A DNA stretch of 64,000 nucleotides from Treponema sp. (lineage in GTDB: Bacteria > Spirochaetota > Spirochaetia > Treponematales > Treponemataceae): assembly GCA_024402635.1 (NCBI GenBank), contig JAKSTJ010000004.1, positions 1-64,000 of the forward strand. Reading direction: 5' to 3'. Within the stretch, counting starts at the first letter, position 1; every line of letters starts with the position of its first letter. Below the pieces are notes generated by a model. That model did no database searches. It was not told where the DNA came from and worked only from the letters and a program-made list of their open reading frames with translations. This document shows positions 34,066 to 41,708 of the stretch, piece by piece. The translations under genes and the position numbers were made by a program.

Positions 34066-35653
34066 TTTGTTTTTTCAAAGCAATTAGTTTTCCTTTCCAA
34101 AGCAGGCCTTGTTCTTTTATAAAGCCTGCTTTTTTTAATTGTTCAAATACTGTCTGATTATCCATATGATTCCAGAATTTTATTCCAGTTTGTTTTAGAA
34201 AATAATCATTCATTTTTGAATATAAAATTTCTCCTGCTTCATCTTTTGAATATAAATTCTTATTTCTTCTGATAATATTAAAAGCAACTTCATAATCAGT
34301 TTTAGTTTTATTTTCTTTTTGATGAAGTAATGCAATTTTTTTCTTAAAAAAGGGAAGATTATTTATTTGAGTCATTATTTCTTTTTTATTGCATAAATCA
34401 CAACCTGAACAAACAGCTTTTTCCGCTCCAAGGGAATCCAGTAAAACCTGACGTCTGCAATCATTTGTTTCTGCAAATTGTTTCATTGCTGCCTGTCTTG
34501 AGTTTTCTGGAAAATCTGCATATTTTAATGAATCTTCAATGCTCCAGATTAAAATGGCTTTTGCAATAGAACCGTCTCTTCCACCACGACCTGCTTCCTG
34601 AATGTAGGCTTCTGCAGTTTCAGAGGGTTCAATATGAATAACTGTTTTAATATCTTTTTTATCAACTCCCATTCCATAGGCACAGGTAGCACATAAAATC
34701 CCATCTTTACTGTTATAAAACCATTTTTCTACCGATTCTTTTTCATCTCGTTCTAGTCCTGCGTGATAAAATTGTGAAATATTTTTTCCGTAAAAAAGAT
34801 TTAATTCTCTGCACATGTCTTCTGCATTATTTCTGGTTCCGCAAAAAATGATCATTGGTTTTTTTTCAGTTTTGCTCAAAAATAATGCTTCCTTTTTTTT
34901 AACTGCAGCCCTTTTTACAAAGTAATGAATGTTCTGTCTGTCACTTTCACTTCTAACAACATGAGCTTCTCCATTAAAAAGTATTTCTGAAATTCTAGAT
35001 AAAACTGAAGGGGAGGCAGTTGCTGTAAATGCCGAAATAACAGGTGGATTAAGTTCTTTAATTACATTGCTTAAAGTTAAATATGCAGGTCTAAATGAAT
35101 CTCCCCATTCACTTACACAATGGGCTTCGTCAATCGCAAGATGAACAATGTTAAATTCCTTTAATTTATTCAACAAACTTTTATTTTGAAGAATTTCGGG
35201 ATTTGCAATTATGATTTTTGCACCATTTTTTAATTTTTCAAAATTTTCATTCCGGATTTCCTTCGTTTGTCCACCTCTGAATAAAACACATCCTAAACTA
35301 CCTTCTTCCATTCTTCTTTGCTGATCGGTCATTAATGCAAGTAAAGGATAAATTACAAGTGTGGGCGAATTAAAAACCAATGCAGGAACCTGAAAACATA
35401 AGGATTTTCCAGCTCCAGTGGGTAAAAGAATAATTTGTCTGCCCTTACAAAAGGAATCTTTATTTTCTTTATCCAGTTCAATTTTTTCTTTTTCAGAAGA
35501 CTGATCATATATCTTTTGATAATTATAAGCTTCAAGAATATTTGAAATAACCATTCGCTGCCATGGGTAAAGATATTTTATTCCAAAATTTTCCTGTGTA
35601 AGTTTTAATACTTCATCATCTTCGGTTTGAATATTTTCATCTACATTTTCCAT
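34055..35653 (-). CDS. RecQ-family DNA helicase with atypical C-terminus
   Basis: 532-residue superfamily 2 helicase. The Walker A is LPTGAGKSLCF (residues 78-86), the DEAH box is at 175-178 in IDEAHCVSEWGDSFRP, and FTATASP and YIQEAGRGGRDG follow. A zinc-binding cysteine set (CRRQ, then CSGCDLC) is present as in RecQ. Beyond it the usual RQC winged helix and HRDC are not recognisable; a 110-residue Lys-rich end is present. A charged insertion lies near residues 43-68. It probably unwinds recombination intermediates. It diverges from a PD-(D/E)XK nuclease-like gene 77 bases away. Confidence 0.88.
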   Translation of the reverse strand: MENVDENIQTEDDEVLKLTQENFGIKYLYPWQRMVISNILEAYNYQKIYDQSSEKEKIELDKENKDSFCKGRQIILLPTGAGKSLCFQVPALVFNSPTLVIYPLLALMTDQQRRMEEGSLGCVLFRGGQTKEIRNENFEKLKNGAKIIIANPEILQNKSLLNKLKEFNIVHLAIDEAHCVSEWGDSFRPAYLTLSNVIKELNPPVISAFTATASPSVLSRISEILFNGEAHVVRSESDRQNIHYFVKRAAVKKKEALFLSKTEKKPMIIFCGTRNNAEDMCRELNLFYGKNISQFYHAGLERDEKESVEKWFYNSKDGILCATCAYGMGVDKKDIKTVIHIEPSETAEAYIQEAGRGGRDGSIAKAILIWSIEDSLKYADFPENSRQAAMKQFAETNDCRRQVLLDSLGAEKAVCSGCDLCNKKEIMTQINNLPFFKKKIALLHQKENKTKTDYEVAFNIIRRNKNLYSKDEAGEILYSKMNDYFLKQTGIKFWNHMDNQTVFEQLKKAGFIKEQGLLWKGKLIALKKQINP

Positions 35654-35730
35654 AAAAGAAATTTAGTTTTTAATTTAATAAAACCGGAAGTATTTTTAGC
35701 ATAATTAAAAAAAATTATTATAATATTAAT

Positions 35731-36135
35731 ATGATTGATTCAATTATTTTATATTTACAGCAGAATATAGTTTTAATATTTGTTATTGTTTGTCTTATTT
35801 TGATTATTTTTATTCAATTTTTTCGTCATAGAAAAAGAATTTCTACAATCAGAAAAGATACATTAAAAAGATCAAAAGCTGTAAGAGAAGGGCAGTTAAC
35901 AGAACAATTTGCACCATATTTGCCAGATTTTCCTGGGAATCCTGCTGATGCAAAATTTTTAGGTAAACCTGTAGATTTTATATGTTTTAACGGCCTGGAT
36001 GAAAAAGATGAAGTTGAAGAAATTGTCTTTGTTGAAGTTAAAACTGGAGATTCAAAATTAAGTTCCAGAGAACGAAGTATAAAACGGGCGATAATAGAGG
36101 GACGGATAAAATATGTAGAATTTAAGGTTAAATAA
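35731..36135 (+). CDS. Membrane-anchored Holliday-junction-resolvase-like nuclease
   Basis: 134 residues. One N-terminal membrane segment (about 13-31) is followed by a basic FRHRKR stretch and then a compact domain resembling the Endonuc_Holl family (proteins distantly related to archaeal Holliday junction resolvases). A PD-(D/E)XK-type active site is visible: Asp82 in KPVDFI and Glu102-Val-Lys104 in VEVKTG, ending in SSRERSIKRAI. The basic region predicts that the nuclease domain faces the cytoplasm. It is divergent from the RecQ-like helicase and convergent with potD. Nuclease activity is inferred. Confidence 0.78.
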   Translation: MIDSIILYLQQNIVLIFVIVCLILIIFIQFFRHRKRISTIRKDTLKRSKAVREGQLTEQFAPYLPDFPGNPADAKFLGKPVDFICFNGLDEKDEVEEIVFVEVKTGDSKLSSRERSIKRAIIEGRIKYVEFKVK

Positions 36136-36136
36136 A

Positions 36137-36166
36137 AAAGACTGCCGTATTTTACAGCAGTCCTTT
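36137..36166. terminator. Bidirectional terminator between the nuclease gene and potD
   Basis: A hairpin built on GACTGC / GCAGTC with flanking A/T pairs and inner GTA/TAC pairing. On the minus strand it runs into TTTTTTATT, a strong T-run for the pot operon. On the plus strand CCTTTCTTATTTT is weaker but usable. It sits exactly between two convergent stop codons. Confidence 0.85.
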
Positions 36167-36174
36167 CTTATTTT

Positions 36175-37227
36175 CTAGTAAGAAATTCTTAATTTTTCCC
36201 ACATGGAATAATACATTTCAAGATTTTCACCTAAATCGTATTTTAATTCACACTTATCAAGTAATTTTGCTTCATACATTGGAGTTGAAGTCATATATTG
36301 TTCTGCTTCCATATTTACAGTGCAAGGGAACATAAAGAAGTCAAGGAATTGAGCATAGTTTTCTGGTCTGTGAATAAAGTTTATAAATTCACTAGCAAGT
36401 TCAACATTCTGTGAATTTTTTAAGATACACATACTGTCAAGATATGCTGGGCCTCCATCTTCAGGAATAAAGAAATCTATAGTTTCATCCCATTCTTCTT
36501 CTGGAACTTCACCGTAAATACATTCTGCATAACCCTGGCAAAGCCATAAATCGCCACGAGCAAAATCTTTTCCAAAGCCTTCTGCATCATATTTTACAAT
36601 GTTTGGACTCCAGTCCTTTTTTATCATTGCAACTGTATTTTTAAGAATCTGTTTATCTGTTGTACAAACGCTATATCCCTGGGCTTTAAGAGCATCTCCT
36701 AATACTTCCCGATAATCATCCATCATTGATGCGTGATCTTTAAATAATGGATTTCCAAAAATATTCCAGTTTCTTTCATAAGAACCTTCAGGAACTTTCT
36801 TTTTGTTAACGCTGATTCCTGCTGCCCCGTAATAATATGGAACTGCATATGTCATATCAGGATCGAAAGTCATTTTCTTAATGATTTCCGGATTAATCTT
36901 TTCTCTGTTTGTAAATTTTGACTGATCTATTGGCTGTAACATTCCTCTTTGAATCATAATTGTTACATAATCCTGAGATGGAACTACAATATCAAAACTT
37001 TTTGCACCACCATTAACCAGTTTATTATACATTGTTTCGTTTGAATCATATTCTGTAAGAATTATTTTACAATCAAATTCTTTTTCAAAAGCTTCTTTTA
37101 CTTCTGTTGGTGTATAATATGTCCAGCTGTAAAGTTTAAGCTGCTTTCCATTCTCAGCGCACGAAAAAAATGTAAAAGCAAAAGTAGAAAGAACTAATGC
37201 TGTAAGTATATTTATAATTTTTTTCAT
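36175..37227 (-). CDS. potD: Spermidine/putrescine-binding lipoprotein
   Basis: 350-residue periplasmic solute-binding protein of the polyamine ABC transporter, lipid-anchored at Cys23 (FTFFSC). It begins LKLYSWTYYTPTEVKEAFEKEF, the typical PotD opening (key residues YSWTYYTP), with SFDIVVPSQDYV and YGAAGISVNKKKV further on. Acidic and aromatic residues of the binding cleft are spread as in PotD/PotF. It is the last gene of potABCD, 25 bases after potC, and ends at a bidirectional terminator. Confidence 0.94.
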   Translation of the reverse strand: MKKIINILTALVLSTFAFTFFSCAENGKQLKLYSWTYYTPTEVKEAFEKEFDCKIILTEYDSNETMYNKLVNGGAKSFDIVVPSQDYVTIMIQRGMLQPIDQSKFTNREKINPEIIKKMTFDPDMTYAVPYYYGAAGISVNKKKVPEGSYERNWNIFGNPLFKDHASMMDDYREVLGDALKAQGYSVCTTDKQILKNTVAMIKKDWSPNIVKYDAEGFGKDFARGDLWLCQGYAECIYGEVPEEEWDETIDFFIPEDGGPAYLDSMCILKNSQNVELASEFINFIHRPENYAQFLDFFMFPCTVNMEAEQYMTSTPMYEAKLLDKCELKYDLGENLEMYYSMWEKLRISY

Positions 37228-37252
37228 TTATTTCTCCAAAGTATCTGAAATA

Positions 37253-38125
37253 CTAGTGAGCTGCTGCAAAACTCTTTAATCCTTTTCTGAAGATAACCGC
37301 AATAAGACCGATTACAATGATTAAAACAAAGGATAAAGCATTAATTACAGGACTAACTCCATGTCGGATCATGTTGTATACAAAAATTGGTAATGTTTCA
37401 ATGTTTCCGTTTACCAAAGATGTAATTACAAAATCTTCAATTGAGAGAGTTACGCTCATCATAAAACCGCTCATAATTCCAGGCATAATTGCAGGAATAA
37501 TAACTTTAAATAAAGTCTGTTTTTCTGTGGCTCCTAAGTCATGACTTGCTTCAATAATTGAATAATCAAATTCATCAACTCGGGAACTTACCATAAGATA
37601 TGCAAATGGAAGACAGAAAGTTGTATGAGCAATAATAATTGTTCCAAGCCCTAAGTCCATTTCAATTCCACTTAAGAAAATCAAAAGTGAAACACCCATT
37701 ATTACTTCTGGAAGAACCATTGGAAGGAAACTTATAGACTGAATGTAATTTCGTCCAATAAATTTATACCAGCTTATTCCAATAGCAGCCATTGTTCCAA
37801 GAATTGTAGATAAAAGTGCTGAAACTAAAGCTACAATTGAACTGTAAAGCAATGAAAGCCATAATTCATCTGAACGCAAGAATAAATCTTCATACCATCT
37901 GAACGAAAGTCCTGTAAAAGAAGAACCTTCTGATTTATTAAAAGAATAAAGAATAATTACAAACAATGGTATATAGAGGAACAAAATAGATAATCCCAAA
38001 ATTGTTCTTGAAAAAGATAACTTTGGTGCATGTTTTTTCCAATATCTTCTTGCATGCTTGTTATTTTCTGTTCTAGGCTGCTTTTTACCAAGCTTTGAAA
38101 CAATAAGTGTTGTTAAAAAATCCAT
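37253..38125 (-). CDS. potC: Polyamine ABC transporter permease PotC
   Basis: 290-residue inner-membrane permease with about six membrane segments. The EAA loop that contacts PotA is visible as IIEASHDLGATEKQTLFKVIIPAIMPGI (key residues EAS..LGA). The start region SFSRTILGLSILFLYIPLFVIILYSFN is the usual PotC first segment. About 35 extra residues precede that segment. It is 15 bases after potB and 25 before potD, on one transcript. Confidence 0.94.
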   Translation of the reverse strand: MDFLTTLIVSKLGKKQPRTENNKHARRYWKKHAPKLSFSRTILGLSILFLYIPLFVIILYSFNKSEGSSFTGLSFRWYEDLFLRSDELWLSLLYSSIVALVSALLSTILGTMAAIGISWYKFIGRNYIQSISFLPMVLPEVIMGVSLLIFLSGIEMDLGLGTIIIAHTTFCLPFAYLMVSSRVDEFDYSIIEASHDLGATEKQTLFKVIIPAIMPGIMSGFMMSVTLSIEDFVITSLVNGNIETLPIFVYNMIRHGVSPVINALSFVLIIVIGLIAVIFRKGLKSFAAAH

Positions 38126-38140
38126 CTTAGCGCCTCTTAA

Positions 38141-39169
38141 TTAGTTTGTACTTGCTGCAACAGTTGCTGTTTTCTTTTCTGTTACACCTGAATCTTCTTT
38201 ACCTGAAGATTTTTTTAATTTCTGATCCCGTCTGTTAGAAGAAATCATAAATAAAATAGCGGCCATACTTACAACTGTTAATAATACAGAGAAAGCAGAA
38301 GCTAATGGTAAGTTTCTTGCCTTATTGATCTGGTCCATAATGATATTTCCCAGCATGTAACTCTTTGTACTACCAACTAACTGAGGAACTGTATAGTTAC
38401 CGAAAATTGGAATGAAAGTAAAAATCAATGAGCTGATAATTCCACTTTTTATTCCTGGTATAAGAATTTTAAACATTGATTGTGCTTTTGTAGCTCCCAA
38501 ATCTCTTGCAGCTTCAAGTAATGAAAAATCAAAACGATCTACTGCTGTAAAGATTGGAAGAATTGCATATGGTAAATACATGTAAATACTTACAATTACA
38601 ACCGCAGTTTTTGTGTACATTAATTTATGAGGTGTAAATACCCAATCTTTATTTCCAATAATCCAGTTAAAGGCGGTCTCTATTCCTTTGCAGAGCTGAT
38701 TGATTAATCCTTCATCTCCAAGGATTGATTGCCAGGCAAAAATACGGATTAATGAGTTTGTCATAAAAGGAATAATTACCAGAATTAACAACAAAGTCTG
38801 TCTTTTACTTCTTGCAATAGCATAACCACAAGGTATGGCAATTAATAATGAGACAATTGTTGAAATTAATGTCATCCAGAGAGTTCTAAAGATTATTGGC
38901 AAATAGATAAATTTTCCTGTATCTTCATCAATAGCAAAAATTGCTTTATATGAATTAAAAGAAAAACTTTTCTGGATACCACCATAAAGATCTCTCTTCA
39001 TGAATGAGTAGCATACAATAATAATAATTGGTACTACAAAGAAAATTGTAAACCATAAACCCATTGGCCATGCATAAGCTGGACCTGGATTTGCTTTTCT
39101 ATATTTTGAAGCATGTGCTTTTGAAGCAATTTTCAAAAGAAAAGGCTTTTTCTGTTCGTTCTTTTTCAT
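38141..39169 (-). CDS. potB: Polyamine ABC transporter permease PotB
   Basis: 342-residue inner-membrane permease. The EAA loop reads LLEAARDLGATKAQSMFKILIPGIKSGI (key residues EAA..LGA). TNSLIRIFAWQSILGDEGLIN is typical of PotB between central membrane segments. N- and C-terminal cytoplasmic tails are longer and more charged than in E. coli PotB (C-terminal KKSSGKEDSGVTEKK stretch). It lies four bases after potA and 15 before potC. Confidence 0.94.
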   Translation of the reverse strand: MKKNEQKKPFLLKIASKAHASKYRKANPGPAYAWPMGLWFTIFFVVPIIIIVCYSFMKRDLYGGIQKSFSFNSYKAIFAIDEDTGKFIYLPIIFRTLWMTLISTIVSLLIAIPCGYAIARSKRQTLLLILVIIPFMTNSLIRIFAWQSILGDEGLINQLCKGIETAFNWIIGNKDWVFTPHKLMYTKTAVVIVSIYMYLPYAILPIFTAVDRFDFSLLEAARDLGATKAQSMFKILIPGIKSGIISSLIFTFIPIFGNYTVPQLVGSTKSYMLGNIIMDQINKARNLPLASAFSVLLTVVSMAAILFMISSNRRDQKLKKSSGKEDSGVTEKKTATVAASTN

Positions 39170-39172
39170 AGG

Positions 39173-40372
39173 CTATTTATTGATGTCTTCAACAATATAT
39201 GCGTCTTCTGCTGACCAGGAAACGTAAACCTTGTCTTTCCACTGAATTACAGGACCGTCATCCATGTAGTCTGTGTGCTGCTTGTATACTTTAATAATTT
39301 TACCAGTATCAAGTTTTACATAGAATTTAGACTGGAATCCAGAATAAATAGGTTCTTCAACAACGCCACTGAATACATTAATATCTGTTCTTCCACCTGT
39401 TGAAGGAGGTTCAAGAGTAATGCGGATTTTTTCAGGACGAATTGTAAATGCAACTTTCTGACCTTTTTTAGTAAAATCATAATCAGTAACCTGCATGTAA
39501 CGGTCAAGTGCGGCTTCAGCAGCTGTATCTGTTGCTAAAGGAGCCTGTTTTCCTAATTCAGGAACTGAAAGGGTTGCCATATAATCGTCGTTTCCATTTA
39601 TATCTTTGTGAGGAACACAATCAACAACTTCTGCATCAAAAAGATTTGTTTCACCAATGAACTGTGCTACAAACTGAGTTGCAGGACTTTCGTAAATTTC
39701 ATATGGTGTACCAATCTGAAGTACATGACCATGATTCATAACAGCAATTCTATCTGAAACAGAAAGAGCTTCTGACTGATCGTGAGTTACATAAATGAAG
39801 GTAATTCCAATCTGATCGTGAAGTCTGTCTAAATCAATGAGAAGATTTGCTCTAAGTTTTGCATCAAGAGCAGAGAGAGGTTCATCGAGAAGAAGAACTT
39901 TTGGTTCATTAATAAGCGCTCTTGCAATAGCTACACGCTGTTTCTGTCCACCAGAAAGTTGATTTGGTTTTTTGTTGATATGTTCATCAAGCTGAACCAG
40001 ATGTACATATTCTCTAACTTTCTTGTCTATTTCTTCTTTAGAAAGTTTATTTTCTTTGTTAATTTTCAGAGGAAATGCAACATTTTCATAAATTGTCATA
40101 TGAGGGAAAAGTGCATAGGTCTGAAATACAGTGTTGGATGGTCTTTTGTTTGGCTGAAGAGGAACAACGTTCTGGTCATCAAAAAGAACTACGCCGTCAT
40201 CAGGAAATTCGAAACCAGCAATAATGCGAAGCAAAGTTGTTTTGCCACATCCAGAAGGGCCCAGCAGAGAGAAGAATTCGCCCTTATTAATAGTGAAGTT
40301 GATGTCATCAAGAGCTACGAAATCTCCGAAGCGTTTTGATACATGATCAATGGTAACCTGACTTGCTTTCAT
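39173..40372 (-). CDS. potA: Polyamine ABC transporter ATPase PotA
   Basis: 399-residue ATPase powering polyamine import. Walker A GPSGCGKTTLLRIIAG is near residue 38, the signature is LSGGQKQRVAIARAL, Walker B is VLLLDEPLSALD, and a switch histidine lies in VTHDQSEAL. A C-terminal TOBE-like regulatory region follows (about 245-395), with FTIRPEKIRI. It is longer than E. coli PotA (378). It leads the potABCD operon; the gene-free 190 bases upstream contain the azlD terminator and presumably the pot promoter. Confidence 0.96.
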   Translation of the reverse strand: MKASQVTIDHVSKRFGDFVALDDINFTINKGEFFSLLGPSGCGKTTLLRIIAGFEFPDDGVVLFDDQNVVPLQPNKRPSNTVFQTYALFPHMTIYENVAFPLKINKENKLSKEEIDKKVREYVHLVQLDEHINKKPNQLSGGQKQRVAIARALINEPKVLLLDEPLSALDAKLRANLLIDLDRLHDQIGITFIYVTHDQSEALSVSDRIAVMNHGHVLQIGTPYEIYESPATQFVAQFIGETNLFDAEVVDCVPHKDINGNDDYMATLSVPELGKQAPLATDTAAEAALDRYMQVTDYDFTKKGQKVAFTIRPEKIRITLEPPSTGGRTDINVFSGVVEEPIYSGFQSKFYVKLDTGKIIKVYKQHTDYMDDGPVIQWKDKVYVSWSAEDAYIVEDINK

Positions 40373-40447
40373 TCAAGTAACCTCTTGTAAAAAAAATTAT
40401 CAAACAATCAGATGTTCGATGAATTAAAAAGTCACGCATAAATAAAA

Positions 40448-40473
40448 AAGAACCTTACTCTAGTAAAGTTCTT
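40448..40473 (-). terminator. Intrinsic terminator for azlCD
   Basis: On the minus strand AAGAACTTTACT pairs with AGTAAGGTTCTT (one T-G pair), about ten usable pairs around a short loop, followed by TTTTATT. It is roughly 90 bases after the azlD stop and 76 before the potA start, so it separates azlCD from potABCD. Confidence 0.8.
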
Positions 40474-40563
40474 TTATCTACCATGTTTTTTTTATCTAAG
40501 ACATAAAATGCAATATATATGACTTTATGTCAATTAAAAAATCAATTTTATTTTAATTTTTTT

Positions 40564-40908
40564 TTATAAAATTCTAATTAAAATCATGTATAAGATTGTA
40601 CCGCCAGAAATGCTTAATAATGGATTTTTTTTCCATAAATGAAGTACTGTTGTAACTAAGGAAGCTGCAATATATGGGACAAATCCTGCTGGTGTAAGAC
40701 CTGTTTCCGATGAATAAAAAGTCATATCTTTAAGACAATAAACAACAAGAACAGACATTACTAATGGTGGAATAAATCTTTCAATAAAGCGGATAAACTT
40801 TGGAGGTTCTTTCTTTGAAAACAGTAAAAATGGAAAGGCTCTTTCTAAAAATATGAGAGCACCTATTGCAAGAGAAATTATAAGAATCTGAATAAGAGTA
40901 TATTTCAT
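40564..40908 (-). CDS. azlD: AzlD-family branched-chain amino acid exporter subunit
   Basis: 114-residue integral membrane protein with three to four hydrophobic segments, the usual AzlD size. RAFPFLLFSK at about 23-32 and SVLVVYCLKDM are family-like, as is the LVTTVLHLWKKNPLLSISGGT end. AzlD works with AzlC to export branched-chain amino acids or analogues. The start overlaps the azlC stop by four bases, so the two are translationally coupled. Confidence 0.9.
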   Translation of the reverse strand: MKYTLIQILIISLAIGALIFLERAFPFLLFSKKEPPKFIRFIERFIPPLVMSVLVVYCLKDMTFYSSETGLTPAGFVPYIAASLVTTVLHLWKKNPLLSISGGTILYMILIRIL

Positions 40909-41606
40909 ATTTTTTTAAGCTCCGAAAATTTTACAAAGAATAAAGCCAGAATTCCGGCACAGATTGAAATAATCAGAATATTACTGCTTTCTATAAGATT
41001 AAATTTCCACATCAAAATCGAAATAAAAGTGAAAATGGCACCTGTAAGTGGTGGAATAAAATCCTTTGTTTTCTTTATCTGTTCGATTGTAAGTACTATA
41101 AATAATGCAGTAAGTGCAAAATCTACTCCGGACAAATCAAATGGAAGTAAAGTTCCCATTATGGCTCCAATTGTACTTCCTGCTATCCAGTAACATTGAT
41201 CTAATAGAGAAAGAATTCCGTAAAAGGAATATTTATTCTCGCCTTCTGGAGGATTAATGGTTGTAAGAATTGAATAGGTTTCGTCTGTTAATGCAAAAAT
41301 TAAATATGGCTTCCACTTTCCGGAACCTTTGAACTTTGTAATTAATGAAAGACCGTAAACAATATGACGAATGTTTAGTAAAACTTCTGAAATTAAAATT
41401 GTTATAACTGGAGTTCCTGCTGCAAAAAGTCCTACTGCAAGAATCTGTCCTGAACCTGCAAAAATAAAAACTGCAGAGAATGTTGCAAGCCACCATGGAA
41501 AACCGCTTCCAGAAGATAAAATTCCGTATGCGATTCCTAATGTCAGGTATCCAAACAGTACTGGAATGGAAGCTTTGAATGCTGCCGAAATACATTTTTT
41601 TGTCAT
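40905..41606 (-). CDS. azlC: AzlC-family branched-chain amino acid exporter subunit
   Basis: 233-residue integral membrane protein with about seven or eight hydrophobic segments. GYLTLGIAYGILSSGSGFPWW (key residues G-AYG) and the NIRHIVYGLSL motif around residues 83-93 are hallmarks of AzlC, as is FALTDETYSI. The azlC-azlD order and four-base overlap are canonical. It is divergent from the cyclase operon, separated by about 100 very AT-rich bases that must hold both promoters. Substrate assignment is by family. Confidence 0.92.
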   Translation of the reverse strand: MTKKCISAAFKASIPVLFGYLTLGIAYGILSSGSGFPWWLATFSAVFIFAGSGQILAVGLFAAGTPVITILISEVLLNIRHIVYGLSLITKFKGSGKWKPYLIFALTDETYSILTTINPPEGENKYSFYGILSLLDQCYWIAGSTIGAIMGTLLPFDLSGVDFALTALFIVLTIEQIKKTKDFIPPLTGAIFTFISILMWKFNLIESSNILIISICAGILALFFVKFSELKKI

Positions 41607-41708
41607 AGTTTCAGAATTATATTTTATTTTATGTTTTATGAATACTACCTATTTATTATAGAAAAAAAATACTCAATCTAATTGTAGAAATATGATTTGT
41701 GTACTAAA

